Source: Bacillota bacterium (GTDB lineage Bacteria; Bacillota; Bacilli; Paenibacillales; NBRC-103111). From it: DNA of 64,000 nucleotides. Positions 24,109-32,620 of this stretch are shown here, in pieces. The translations under genes and the position numbers were made by a program. Within the stretch, counting starts at the first letter, position 1, and every line of letters begins with the position of its first letter. The stretch is from contig JAEWGW010000012.1 in NCBI GenBank assembly GCA_023388055.1, positions 57,379-121,378 of the forward strand. Direction: 5' to 3'. The notes under the pieces were generated by a model. That model ran no database searches. It saw nothing but the letters and a program-made list of their open reading frames with translations, and was not told where the DNA came from.

Positions 24109-26163
24109 CTAAAGTCCGATTCCCAGGAGACGGCCGACTTGATAAACAAGAAGCGAGATTACCCAGGCAATACCGCATTGGTAGGCCACGGTGAACAGGG
24201 TCCATTTCCAGGAGCCCAGCTCCTTCTTGGCTGTGGCAATAGCTGCAAAACAGGGAGCGTACAGCAATACGAACACCATAACGGAGAAGGCCGCAAGCGG
24301 CGAGAAATATCCATGCAGGGCGGTGCTAAGAGCGTTGGTCAGCTCTTCCGTACCCTCGTTGATATAGAGAATCCCCAGGGTGCTGACCACCGCCTCCTTG
24401 GCGATTAAACCGGTCAGCAGTGCAGCGCCTACCTGCCAATGCACTTCGCTTGTGCCGTTAATAACACCGAAGCCATTCCAGGTAAAGATCGGCGCAATCA
24501 GCTTGCCGATGGAGCCGAAGATGCTGTCTGCAGCGTCCTCCACCATATGGAAGGAGAAATCGAAGGTTTGCAGCACCCAGATCACCACGCTCATGGACAG
24601 CAGGATGGTACCTACCTTCACTACATAGCCGCGGGCTTTTTCCCAGGTATGCATCAATACGGACTTCAAGGAAGGCAGCCGGTACGGCGGCAGCTCCATA
24701 ACAAACGGAGGAGCTTCACCCTTAAATACCGTTTTGTTCAAAATGATACAAGAGAGCATGGCCACGAGAATACCGAGGCCGTAAATGCTGAATGTGACAA
24801 GACCCTGATTGGAGGCGAAGAAGGCGCCGGCGAATACGGCATATACCGGGATCCGGGCTCCGCAGGACATAAACGGCATCAAGGTGATAGCCAGCTTCCG
24901 GCTCCGATCATCCTCCAGGGTCCGGGTGGCCATAATGGCGGGAACGCCGCAGCCATACCCCATCAGAAGCGGAACGAAGGCTTTGCCGGACAGGCCGAAG
25001 CGTCTGAACACACGGTCCATCACGAAGGCGATACGGGCCATATACCCGATGTCCTCCAGAATGGACAGACAGAGCATCAGGATTACAACAAGGGGCAGAA
25101 AGCCGAGTACTGATCCGATACCTGCAAAGATACCGTCAATTACCAGGCCCGTAACCGTTTCGGATGCTCCGACGGTTTCCAGGAAGGTTGCTACCCAGCC
25201 CGGGATGGTTTCACCAGTGAATGTTGCGAAGGGATCGGCGATAAGTGCAGCGACCGGACCTAAGGAAATCTGGAATACAGCATACATAATCAATATGAAG
25301 ATCGGAATGCCCAGATAGCGGTTGGTGACAATCTTGTCCACCTTATCGGAAAAGGTCAGATCCCCTTCCTTTCTTCCCTTCTTCACATGCTTTTCGATGG
25401 CTTCACTAATATATTTGTAACGGAGGTCGGCAATCATCGACTCCAGATCACCCTCGGCGCTTTCGGCCTGGGCCACGATCTTGTTGACGGAAGCCGTCAT
25501 AGCCGGGCTCATGTTGAGTTCTTCGATTGCTTTTTCGTCTCTTTCCAGCAGCTTCACAGCATTGTAAAGCGGGTTAGGATAATTGTCCTTCTGCAGAAGC
25601 TCACTCAGCGCCTTGACAGGGGCTTCCAGCTTGGTGCGCTCCAGGGCCGTTTTGATGGCACGCTCATGCTTGTGGTCCAAGGACAAGGCCCGCTCCAGCA
25701 GCTCCTTGATCCCCTGATTCTTGGTTGCAGTGATGGGAACCACGGGCACACCCAGCTGCTTTTCCAGACTGGCCGCATCAATGCTGTCTCCCCGGAGCTT
25801 CACCTCATCCATCATATTAAGAGCTATAATCGTAGGTATCCCCAGCTCCAGCAATTGAGTGGTCAGATACAGATTCCGTTCGATATTGGTGGCGTCTACG
25901 ATGTTGATAATCACATCCGGCTTTTCCTTGGATAGGAAATTGCGGGCGATAATTTCTTCTTGGGAATAAGGTGACAGCGAGTAAATACCGGGAAGGTCAA
26001 TAATGGTCACATTTTCCTTTACCTTTTTGCACTTTCCCTCTTTACGCTCAACAGTTACCCCAGGCCAGTTGCCTACATGGGCATTGCTCCCCGTCAGATT
26101 GTTAAATAGGGTAGTCTTTCCACAGTTAGGATTGCCAGCCAGGGCAAATCTGTACGCTGCCAT
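24109..26163 (-). CDS. feoB: Ferrous iron transporter FeoB
   Basis: A 684-residue protein with an N-terminal G domain (ALAGNPNCGKTTLFNNLTG, DLPGIYSLSPYS, NMMD), a GDI-like helical region and a C-terminal membrane domain with two Gate motifs (e.g. GYMARIAFVMDRVFRRFGLSGKAFVPLLMGYGCGVPAI). It has the standard Feo size and takes up Fe(II) across the membrane using GTP. ATG 26163 is preferred over 26169 because GGAG is 7 bp ahead. It lies after feoA, with a Fur box ahead of that gene, so it should be iron-repressed. Confidence 0.97.
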   Translation of the reverse strand: MAAYRFALAGNPNCGKTTLFNNLTGSNAHVGNWPGVTVERKEGKCKKVKENVTIIDLPGIYSLSPYSQEEIIARNFLSKEKPDVIINIVDATNIERNLYLTTQLLELGIPTIIALNMMDEVKLRGDSIDAASLEKQLGVPVVPITATKNQGIKELLERALSLDHKHERAIKTALERTKLEAPVKALSELLQKDNYPNPLYNAVKLLERDEKAIEELNMSPAMTASVNKIVAQAESAEGDLESMIADLRYKYISEAIEKHVKKGRKEGDLTFSDKVDKIVTNRYLGIPIFILIMYAVFQISLGPVAALIADPFATFTGETIPGWVATFLETVGASETVTGLVIDGIFAGIGSVLGFLPLVVILMLCLSILEDIGYMARIAFVMDRVFRRFGLSGKAFVPLLMGYGCGVPAIMATRTLEDDRSRKLAITLMPFMSCGARIPVYAVFAGAFFASNQGLVTFSIYGLGILVAMLSCIILNKTVFKGEAPPFVMELPPYRLPSLKSVLMHTWEKARGYVVKVGTILLSMSVVIWVLQTFDFSFHMVEDAADSIFGSIGKLIAPIFTWNGFGVINGTSEVHWQVGAALLTGLIAKEAVVSTLGILYINEGTEELTNALSTALHGYFSPLAAFSVMVFVLLYAPCFAAIATAKKELGSWKWTLFTVAYQCGIAWVISLLVYQVGRLLGIGL

Positions 26164-26194
26164 ACTCATTCTCCATTCTCGCTTGAAATTTGAA

Positions 26195-26422
26195 CTATCT
26201 CTCTACTTTGATTTGTTCCGCTTCGGATTTCCGCAGGGTCAGCTCATAACCCCTGACATTAATTTCGATGGGGTCTCCCAGAGGGGCCACCTTCCGCATA
26301 ATGATCTTGGCGCCGGGGGTAATCCCCATGTCCATCAATCTTCTCTTCACCGGGCCGCTTACTCCGATGCTCTTGATCACGGCGGCTTCGGCAGGCTTCA
26401 AATCCTTCAATGAAATTTCCAT
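26195..26422 (-). CDS. feoA: Ferrous iron transport protein FeoA
   Basis: A 75-residue SH3-like FeoA domain with MEISLKDLKPAEAAVIKSIG, LMDMGITPGAKIIMRKVAPLGDPIEI and the ending LTLRKSEAEQIKV, typical of FeoA. GGAGG just ahead supports ATG 26422 instead of 26434. It is directly upstream of feoB (31 bp) and 25 bp downstream of a strong Fur box. FeoA binds FeoB and is needed for iron(II) uptake. Confidence 0.95.
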   Translation of the reverse strand: MEISLKDLKPAEAAVIKSIGVSGPVKRRLMDMGITPGAKIIMRKVAPLGDPIEINVRGYELTLRKSEAEQIKVER

Positions 26423-26446
26423 ATCGTCCTCCATCTACGGTTGATT

Positions 26447-26462
26447 GATAATGATAATCATT
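26447..26462 (-). promoter_or_regulatory. Fur box upstream of feoA-feoB
   Basis: GATAATGATAATCATT matches the Fur 19-mer (GATAATGATAATCATTATC) over 16 positions. It stands between the two feoA genes, just ahead of the feoA start, showing that feoA-feoB has its own iron-repressed promoter. Confidence 0.85.
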
Positions 26463-26519
26463 CTTAACGAAAAACGGGACGTCTCCCTTGGAGGAGCCCC
26501 GCAGCTCTTTCTATTCCAA

Positions 26520-26735
26520 TTACGGATTGACCATCAGTTGTTGAGCGACGCCTTTATTGAGAGCCAGTCTGGAGCCCTTCACGCTGACGATGAGATTGCC
26601 CTTCATTTCGGATACGACGGAAATAAAGACTCCCGGCACAATACCCAGTCCAGCCAGAAATTTCTTGGTATCCTCCTTGGCTCTGCACTCATTCACAACA
26701 GCTTCTTTTCCTATAGGAAGCATCGTTAACGGCAT
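26520..26735 (-). CDS. Second FeoA-domain protein
   Basis: A 71-residue FeoA domain from ATG 26735 (RBS AAAGGAGC, 8 bp). It reads MPLTMLPIGKEAVVNECRAKEDTKKFLAGLGIVPGVFISVVSEM...VSVKGSRLALNKGVAQQLMV. The longer frame from 26990 lacks support. It diverges from the other FeoA and ends at its own hairpin, with a Fur-like site upstream. It may be a second FeoB partner or a regulator of it. Two FeoA genes before one feoB is common in Clostridia and some Bacilli. Confidence 0.88.
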   Translation of the reverse strand: MPLTMLPIGKEAVVNECRAKEDTKKFLAGLGIVPGVFISVVSEMKGNLIVSVKGSRLALNKGVAQQLMVNP

Positions 26736-26793
26736 AGATCTCGCTCCTTTCATATGAAAAAACGGATGATAGCTTATCTTATTCACGAACCGG

Positions 26794-26812
26794 TAGTGAT
26801 AATCACTTTCAC
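26794..26812 (-). promoter_or_regulatory. Fur-like site upstream of the second feoA gene
   Basis: The palindrome GTGATAATCAC (26796-26806) and its flanks resemble a degenerate Fur box; 60 bp ahead of the start codon at 26735. Weaker than the box at 26447. Confidence 0.5.
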
Positions 26813-27021
26813 TGTTACGATAAAAATACACCTTCTCCCCCCCTGTCGCTGTGAAATAAATCACTAGGCAATATCCGCAACCTGCCCATTTCTGCTCGAT
26901 TTCCACATCATTTGTCGTTTTGTCACATTTATCCGTCCTATGCAAAAGCCTCCAAGCGTTTCTTCGCCCGAGCCACCGCAGTTTGTTCACCTTTTGTCCA
27001 AATTAAAAACAGCCCTTCCAC

Positions 27022-27633
27022 CTAGGAAAGGGCTGCTTCTCCGGCATGCTTCAATGCTGACTCGTATTCTTCGGGTGTGTTCATATTCGTGACGAATTCC
27101 AGGCCGATATGCTTCTCTTCAAAATGGGCCTCCGGCGCCTCCTGCCAATAAATCATCCGCAGCATTTCGGAAACCCGTGATTCCCCGGACAGGAGCAGCG
27201 CCGATATGGCATCCGCACAGCCCTTGGAATAAATTCCGTGGAGGGGATGGGACCGTCCCTCAATAACCGGGACTACCGCATCGCATTTCAGAGTAGCCTT
27301 CAGCTCCTGCATGGCTGTGGCAGCGGGGGAGGACAGGAACGGCATATCGCAGCCGACAATCCATACCTCCGGATTCCGGGCCAAGGCCAATGCCGCATGC
27401 ATGCCGGACAACGGACCCTTGCCGGGATAATAATCGGTAATGATCCGGATGGAGCGGTCGAGAACCGGCAAAAACAGGGTCGGCTCGTTCGTCACCACGA
27501 TAATTTCCTCACAAACCTCGCTCAGCGTTCTGATCTGACGCTGGATGAGCAATTCACCGGAAAAAGGAAGCAAGGCTTTTTCCTTGCCCATTCTCCGGTT
27601 TTGGCCTCCGGCCAATATGGCGCCCGTAAGCAT
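27022..27633 (-). CDS. mobA: Molybdenum cofactor guanylyltransferase
   Basis: A 203-residue NTP-transferase fold with LTGAILAGGQNRRMGKEKALLPF (GTP-binding LAGG-x-S/N-x-R-M-G), GPLSGMHAAL and VGCDMPFLS, diagnostic for MobA. It links GMP to molybdopterin to give the bis-MGD cofactor of nitrate reductase and formate dehydrogenase type enzymes. RBS AAAGGATGG fits ATG 27633. It lies 30 bp after hemerythrin 2 in the same direction, so both are likely under the Fnr-like site at 28348. Confidence 0.95.
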   Translation of the reverse strand: MLTGAILAGGQNRRMGKEKALLPFSGELLIQRQIRTLSEVCEEIIVVTNEPTLFLPVLDRSIRIITDYYPGKGPLSGMHAALALARNPEVWIVGCDMPFLSSPAATAMQELKATLKCDAVVPVIEGRSHPLHGIYSKGCADAISALLLSGESRVSEMLRMIYWQEAPEAHFEEKHIGLEFVTNMNTPEEYESALKHAGEAALS

Positions 27634-27663
27634 AGCTTCCCATCCTTTCCGTGTATCTATCGG

Positions 27664-28203
27664 TTATTGCTTCTTTTTGCGGATCATCTGCAGAACGAGC
27701 ACCTTCTCCGAATCGGTAAGCAGGTTCTGGGCCAGTTTAAATGCGGCATTCTCTTCCTTATAACAATGATCCCCAACCACTTGGCAGGCCCGCCGGAATT
27801 GCGCGGCAACCTTCTGGAATGCAGCCTCGTCGCCGGGATGCTCCGCCAGGTGGCCCATGGTCGCTTCCAGCTCATCGAAGGTTTCCTCCAGCAGCTCATG
27901 CTCATACTTCATTACAGCAGCCGGACCCTTATCGGTATCCAAATATTTGGACAGGACACCAAGCAGGATTTGCTCCTCCTTCTCGGTATGCAGATTCCAG
28001 GCACACCGCAGCTTCTGCTCCCGGCGGATCCACTCCCGCACGAATTCCTCCCTGCGAACCGTGGATTTAGCTGCAAATTCCCAAAGCTGCTCCATCCCTC
28101 TGCGGAGCTTGGTATGCTCCCGGCTCAGCAATTGAAGGGCAGGCGCCATGCCTGTGTTTGGCTTGATGCTGTCCGTTGCCGCAAATCCCTTCAGCCGTGA
28201 CAT
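27664..28203 (-). CDS. Hemerythrin HHE-domain protein 2
   Basis: A 179-residue protein from ATG 28203 (RBS GGGAGGTG). Di-iron ligands: SREHTKLRRGM, LHTEKEEQIL (H-x3-E), KYEHELLEETF and DHCYKEENAAF (H-x3-E). It is only distantly similar to hemerythrin 1. Transcribed with mobA and preceded by an Fnr-like box, it may protect or supply metal centres in anaerobic nitrogen-oxide metabolism; this role is inferred from context. Confidence 0.87.
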   Translation of the reverse strand: MSRLKGFAATDSIKPNTGMAPALQLLSREHTKLRRGMEQLWEFAAKSTVRREEFVREWIRREQKLRCAWNLHTEKEEQILLGVLSKYLDTDKGPAAVMKYEHELLEETFDELEATMGHLAEHPGDEAAFQKVAAQFRRACQVVGDHCYKEENAAFKLAQNLLTDSEKVLVLQMIRKKKQ

Positions 28204-28319
28204 TAGCCAACACCTCCCGACGGGCCTTGCAATGGCTTTCTGACATGGTTGAAACCAATGCCAATAAAAGCTTTTTATCATCAAGCCCGGTAGTTATCTA
28301 CGTTTATTTATATACTTCC

Positions 28320-28363
28320 ATGATACCCTGTGCCCGCCGTAGTCGTATGTTAACTATATCACA
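28320..28363 (-). promoter_or_regulatory. Fnr-like box and -10 of the hemerythrin 2-mobA operon
   Basis: On the minus strand TGTGATATAGTTAACA (28348-28363) differs from TGTGA-N6-TCACA at one base. TATCAT follows 22 bp later at 28320-28325, again the spacing of a class II Fnr promoter. The rest of the 305-bp gap 28204-28508 holds a terminator and a family 1 palindrome. Confidence 0.62.
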
Positions 28364-28389
28364 GCGGCAATCCCGCCAAAAACGCAAAA

Positions 28390-28409
28390 AACCAGCCCGC
28401 AGGCTGGTT
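28390..28409 (-). terminator. Terminator of the GH30 gene
   Basis: AACCAGCC/GGCTGGTT stem-loop; on the minus strand it is followed by TTTTTTGCG. Confidence 0.78.
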
Positions 28410-28485
28410 AAAAGACTCGAAAGCTTTCGAAGCATGTCCGTTTGTCCCGATTTGGAAAAAAGTTTCGCAGGACCGGGCTGGTGCC

Positions 28486-28511
28486 TAGGCCGTGTTTGCA
28501 AACACACCCTA
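28486..28511. repeat. 26-bp family 1 palindrome supplying the GH30 stop codon
   Basis: TAGGCCGTG-TTTGCAAA-CACACCCTA. Its last bases CTA (28509-28511) are the TAG stop codon of the minus-strand GH30 gene, so the palindrome begins exactly at the coding end. Confidence 0.68.
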
Positions 28512-29873
28512 GAATACCAAGGTTTGGATGGCGTGGGCAGGGATAACGGTCTCCGCCAGCTGCTCCTTGTACCGGAGGACAAAAGGCAGCTCCTCCTCTG
28601 TCCGGTTCAAAACCACCACGGCAATGCTGCTGTCCTCATTGAGGAAAGCGGTGGTTTCCAGCTTATCCGTATATTTGGTACAGCCGATGCGAACGGCTCC
28701 GGGCCGGATATATTTGCTGAAGTGGCCGATGTAATAATACGAGCTTCCATAGATGACCGAATCCGTGGTGGTATCGGCAATAATCGGAGCATCGCAGAAA
28801 TTGCGCACATGATTGGGGCCGCCCTGTTCGTCCAGCACAATGTTCCAATCCGTCCAAGCAGTCATCCAATGGTTCAGGTTGCCCATGATATCATGACCGT
28901 AGCGCTCCCCGGTTAACCAGGATCCGGCATGGACGCCGAAGAATTCCTGGCAGCCCTCTGTGAAAACCAGCGCCTTATCCGGAAACCGGTCATGAACGGC
29001 GGACAGCGCTTCGAAGTGATCCCCCGAGTACCAGTGGAAGCCGATGCCCCAGATGTACTTGGATGCCGCGGCATCCGTGAAGGCCACCTTCGCCCTGTCA
29101 TAAACCCGTTCCTTGTTATGGTCCCAGATCATCACCTTCACATGGGACAGCCCATGCTTCTCCAGTGCCGGACCCAGATGCTCCTTCACGAAATCCCGCT
29201 CTTCTTCAGCCGTATAAATACAGGAATCCCACCGTTGTTTGGCCTTGGCTTCATTCTGGACGGTTAACCCCCAGATTTCCACCCCTTCGGCGGCATAGGC
29301 CTGTATATACTTCACGTAATAATCGGCCCATACCGGCCAATATTCCCGGAGCAGGTAGCCGCCATGGTTCATTTCCCCGTTGGACTTCATCCACGCCGGA
29401 GGGCTCCAGGGGGAAGCAAACAGCTTAAAGCCGGAGCCCGCCGTCTCCTGCGCTCTGCGGATCAGCGGAATCAGCGATTGGTTGTCCCGGGAAATGTCGA
29501 AGTTTTTCAGCTCCGGGTCCTTTTCCTCCACATACGCGTAATTCCCCAAGGAGAAATCGCAGCTGTTGATGTGGGTCCTGCAGAAGGTATACCCCAAGCC
29601 GGTTTCCTGCCCGAAGTAAGCCTGCATAATCTCCTGACGGCTTGCCTCCCCCATCCGGTCGATGGTTACGGAGGAGGCCTCCGTCAGAGCGCCGCCGAAG
29701 CCGATCACGGTCTGGTACCGTACATCATCATAAATATTGATCAGATGGTTTTCGGTCCCCTTTTCGTCAGGCTGAAACGTTAAGCTTGCCTTCTCGGCCA
29801 ACCGGTCTGCCGTATCCTTTGCCGTCTGGATGAGCCGCACTGTCCTGCCTTCCATAATGGTCACCACTTTCAT
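28509..29873 (-). CDS. Glycoside hydrolase family 30 enzyme
   Basis: A 454-residue protein with a GH30 (glucosylceramidase-type) TIM barrel and a C-terminal beta domain. Visible are FGGALTEASSV, FASPWSPPAWMKSNG, the acid/base Glu in LTVQNEAKA and the nucleophile Glu in VFTEGCQEFF. There is no signal peptide, so it acts in the cytosol on imported glycosides, with beta-glucosidic or beta-xylosidic activity likely. It is 64 bp downstream of an AraC regulator in the same direction, probably an operon. Its stop codon is provided by a family 1 palindrome. Confidence 0.92.
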   Translation of the reverse strand: MKVVTIMEGRTVRLIQTAKDTADRLAEKASLTFQPDEKGTENHLINIYDDVRYQTVIGFGGALTEASSVTIDRMGEASRQEIMQAYFGQETGLGYTFCRTHINSCDFSLGNYAYVEEKDPELKNFDISRDNQSLIPLIRRAQETAGSGFKLFASPWSPPAWMKSNGEMNHGGYLLREYWPVWADYYVKYIQAYAAEGVEIWGLTVQNEAKAKQRWDSCIYTAEEERDFVKEHLGPALEKHGLSHVKVMIWDHNKERVYDRAKVAFTDAAASKYIWGIGFHWYSGDHFEALSAVHDRFPDKALVFTEGCQEFFGVHAGSWLTGERYGHDIMGNLNHWMTAWTDWNIVLDEQGGPNHVRNFCDAPIIADTTTDSVIYGSSYYYIGHFSKYIRPGAVRIGCTKYTDKLETTAFLNEDSSIAVVVLNRTEEELPFVLRYKEQLAETVIPAHAIQTLVF

Positions 29874-29937
29874 TAGGATGTACCTTTATCATAGAAGAAA
29901 GAAAGCGCCTGATGTAGAGACAAACTCACCGCAAACC

Positions 29938-30762
29938 TCAACGATCTGACTGTGCAATTGCCGCCGGATGCTCTCTGCGGTATTTGCCGGGGGATACCCC
30001 GTATTTTTCCCGGAACACCCGGTGGAAGAAGGTGTAGCTGCCGAAGCCGGACGCCTCCGCGATCTGCTCCAGCGTCATCGGTGAAAGCTCCATCAGCTGC
30101 AGTGCAATCTCCAGGCGGAGCTTATGGGCGTATTGGAGAATGGACAAGCCGAACTCCTGCTTAAACAGGCTGACCGCTCTGGATACACTGAGCCCGGCAT
30201 GGCCCGCCACTTCCTTTAGAACAATAGGCTTCACCGCATGCTCTTCAATATAATATTTCATCCGCAAGGCATAATGAGAGCTGGCTGTCAGCATCCCTGC
30301 CGACTCCTGCACCGTGCGGTCCATTATATAACAAAGGGCTTGCATCAGCGACCGCACCAGCGCGGGATTGGCCTCCGACATCCGCCGCGTCTCCAGCACC
30401 AGCTGGTTCCACACCGCCGTAAGCCGTTCACTGTCCGCTACCTGGGTAAGCCTTGGCCGGGCTGCCGACTGCCACCACCGGTCGATCCATTCCCCTTTGC
30501 ACATCACATAATAATCCCCGCTGAACTCCGCCTGCTGCCCGTTTTGCACAGTCCGCATCTCATACAATTCCCCCGGCTGAAACAAAAGCAGCTCCCCGGG
30601 CAGAATCCGCCGGTAGCCGCCGTCCATCCAGATCTCGCAGAGTCCTTCGGTCTGGAGCCGGAAAATATAAATATCCAGCCCATGCCGGTAGGTCTGCCGG
30701 AAGGGCTGGGTATGAAGGGAAAGACCGCATAGCTGTATCTCAATGGAACCGGTATCCTCCAC
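29938..30762 (-). CDS. AraC-family regulator of the GH30 gene
   Basis: A 274-residue protein: N-terminal cupin-like ligand domain (GELLLFQPGELYEM), a linker, and a C-terminal double helix-turn-helix (LKEVAGHAGLSVSRAVSLFKQEFGLSILQYAHKLRLEIA...IAEASGFGSYTFFHRVFREKYGVSPGKYRRE). That is the usual sugar-responsive AraC/XylS layout. Placed directly before the GH30 gene, it probably activates the pair in response to a sugar released from or related to the glycosidase substrate. Confidence 0.9.
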   Translation of the reverse strand: MEDTGSIEIQLCGLSLHTQPFRQTYRHGLDIYIFRLQTEGLCEIWMDGGYRRILPGELLLFQPGELYEMRTVQNGQQAEFSGDYYVMCKGEWIDRWWQSAARPRLTQVADSERLTAVWNQLVLETRRMSEANPALVRSLMQALCYIMDRTVQESAGMLTASSHYALRMKYYIEEHAVKPIVLKEVAGHAGLSVSRAVSLFKQEFGLSILQYAHKLRLEIALQLMELSPMTLEQIAEASGFGSYTFFHRVFREKYGVSPGKYRREHPAAIAQSDR

Positions 30763-30780
30763 TGCCGACGCCTCCGAACT

Positions 30781-31434
30781 CTACTTCCTTAACCGTTTGG
30801 CCAGCGTATCCCGCCAGCTCCGGGACAGCTCCGGCACAGCCAGCAGCCGTGCGGTTTCCGCCTTGTTGTCCTTGGCGGTATACATAATCCGGTTGGCCTC
30901 CGCCACACTGATCCCGGAAGGAGACTGCTCCACCAGTACAACCTGATCTCCCGGCGCAGTAAAGCCCTCCTCCAGCACCCGGAAATAATAACCGGTGTAC
31001 CCGGTGGTTTGCACCAGTAGCGGCATATCCGCCCGGTTGTACTTATGTCCCAGCTTGTAGCAGGGCTGCCGCGGCTGGCTAACCTGCACCAACGCCTCTC
31101 CCATCCGGAAAATATCGCCGATGCGGACCTCCTGCTCCGTGAGCCCTTCCATGGTCACATTCTCCCCGAAGGCGGCGGAGTCCAGGGTTTGCCCCAGCTC
31201 CTTCTCCCAGAAGGCGTAATGCTCAAAACCATACACACAAACAGCTTTATCGGGTCCGCCGTGGTTCACCCGGTCCGCCTGACCGTCCTCTGCATATCCC
31301 TCAACGGTGAGAAAAAGCCTTCCTTCTGCCGGGTGTTTGCCCATACCCGTGCTAAACTCCTTGCCGCCCCATTGGTAAGCGGCCGGTTTTCCGACTTGCA
31401 GGCTCCTGAGCCTGCCGGTTTGTTCCTTCGCCAT
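30781..31434 (-). CDS. MOSC-domain protein (YiiM-like)
   Basis: A 217-residue single MOSC domain with DRVNHGGPDKAVCVYG, FGENVTMEGL and the conserved Cys region SQPRQPCYKLG, as in YiiM. MOSC domains bind molybdenum cofactor; YiiM-type proteins reduce N-hydroxylated compounds with redox partners. It is 18 bp upstream of the AraC gene and in the same direction. Its presence fits the molybdenum cofactor genes moaA and mobA in the window. Confidence 0.88.
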   Translation of the reverse strand: MAKEQTGRLRSLQVGKPAAYQWGGKEFSTGMGKHPAEGRLFLTVEGYAEDGQADRVNHGGPDKAVCVYGFEHYAFWEKELGQTLDSAAFGENVTMEGLTEQEVRIGDIFRMGEALVQVSQPRQPCYKLGHKYNRADMPLLVQTTGYTGYYFRVLEEGFTAPGDQVVLVEQSPSGISVAEANRIMYTAKDNKAETARLLAVPELSRSWRDTLAKRLRK

Positions 31435-31491
31435 CGTGCCAACGCCTCCACATCAAGTGATCCCCACTGCCACGCTACGCTTTATCAGGTA

Positions 31492-32082
31492 TTACCCGCA
31501 GCTTGTCCCGTTCTCCAGATGTCTGACGCAGTTATGCAAGCTGCAGCTCCAGCCCTCAGGCATTTTTTCCAGCACATTCACGCAGGTATTCTTGAGGCCC
31601 AGATAACCGAATGCAGGGAACAGTGTCTCCACCAGGGCGCCGATCAGCGCTCCATGGGACACCAGCAGCACCCGTTTGCCCGGATGGCGCCGTTCCATCT
31701 CCTCCAGAAGCGTCATCCCCCGCTCCACAACAGCCTCGCGGGTTTCTCCGCCATGCTCTGCATTCTTCCAGTCAGGGCCCCAGCGGTTGATCCGCTCCTG
31801 CTCCGTGGTTCCCTCCAAGGTGCCGAAGGAACGCTCCGCCAGGAGAGGATCATAACCCGCCACCTGGATACCCATATGCCGGGCGATAATGTCCGCCGTT
31901 TCCCTTGCCCGGGCCAGGTTGCTGGAGTAAATGTAATCCCATTCCTCATCCTCCATACGTTTACCCAGCAGCTCCGCTTGCCGCCTGCCCTCCGCATTCA
32001 GAGGGATGTCGTTCTTGCCCTGCATGCGGCCTTCCTGATTCCAATCCGTCACTCCATGTCTGACCAGCCCGATTGTCGTCAT
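31492..32082 (-). CDS. Histidine phosphatase (phosphoglycerate mutase-like) family protein
   Basis: A 196-residue protein with the catalytic LVRHGVTDWN (RHG), RARETA, and the second His in LLVSHGALIGALV, which are the branch-1 histidine phosphatase residues. ATG 32082 (GAGGGAG ahead) is preferred because the fold starts there; the longer frame to 32172 adds a basic stretch overlapping the HxlR gene. The substrate could be a phosphosugar, cobalamin precursor or similar; context does not decide. Confidence 0.88.
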   Translation of the reverse strand: MTTIGLVRHGVTDWNQEGRMQGKNDIPLNAEGRRQAELLGKRMEDEEWDYIYSSNLARARETADIIARHMGIQVAGYDPLLAERSFGTLEGTTEQERINRWGPDWKNAEHGGETREAVVERGMTLLEEMERRHPGKRVLLVSHGALIGALVETLFPAFGYLGLKNTCVNVLEKMPEGWSCSLHNCVRHLENGTSCG

Positions 32083-32143
32083 GCTGTGCGTATCTCCCTC
32101 ACGATTCATCCTCTTGCCTATCCGCTGCCCTTTTTTTTCTGTC

Positions 32144-32485
32144 TTATGCTTCCTGCGGAGGGCATTCATCATGCGGCGCCCATTTTTCCGCCCATTCCTG
32201 GACTTCCTTCATGGCAAACTCCAGGCCCTTGCCTTTTTCCGTCAGCTCATATTCGATCCGTACCGGGGTCTCGGGGTAGACGTGGCGGATAATAATCCCC
32301 GCGGCCTCCAGCTCCTTGAAGCGCTCCGACAGCATCCGGTCGCTCATTCCGGGGATAATGTCGGACAAATCCTTAAAGCGCTTGGGTCCGCTTAACAGCA
32401 CCTGGATAATCAGGCCCGTCCAGCGTTTGCCCAGGAGCTCAAAAGCAGCCTCAAACTTCGGACATAATGTATGGGGGTTCGACAT
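32144..32485 (-). CDS. HxlR-family winged-helix regulator
   Basis: A 113-residue protein with the HxlR core: CPKFEAAFELLGKRWTGLIIQVLLSGPKRFKDLSDIIPGMSDRMLSERFKELEAAGIIIRHVYPETPVRIEYELTEKG would be its full domain, of which the pieces LLGKRWTGLI and YELTEKGKGL are the clearest marks. The N-terminal Cys may act as a redox or electrophile sensor, as known for HypR-type relatives. It stands 61 bp ahead of the phosphatase in the same direction. Good RBS AAAAGGAG. Confidence 0.9.
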   Translation of the reverse strand: MSNPHTLCPKFEAAFELLGKRWTGLIIQVLLSGPKRFKDLSDIIPGMSDRMLSERFKELEAAGIIIRHVYPETPVRIEYELTEKGKGLEFAMKEVQEWAEKWAPHDECPPQEA

Positions 32486-32557
32486 TTAGCATCAACTCCT
32501 TTTGTTAACTTTATTTTACCATAGTCGCTTTACAAAAGTAAGTTTTTTACGCAAAAA

Positions 32558-32601
32558 ACAGATTTGCGGCCGCACCCAAATCACGGCTGCCGCAAATCTG
32601 T
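32558..32601 (-). terminator. Terminator of the oxalate decarboxylase-like gene
   Basis: ACAGATTTGCGGC/GCCGCAAATCTGT 13-bp stem; the minus strand continues with TTTTTTGCG. Confidence 0.85.
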
Positions 32602-32620
32602 CCGCTTTCTTACCCTAACG

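Noticed and set aside
31045..32292. 415-residue plus-strand frame
   Set aside because: Runs antisense to the MOSC and phosphatase genes, both of which have clear catalytic motifs.
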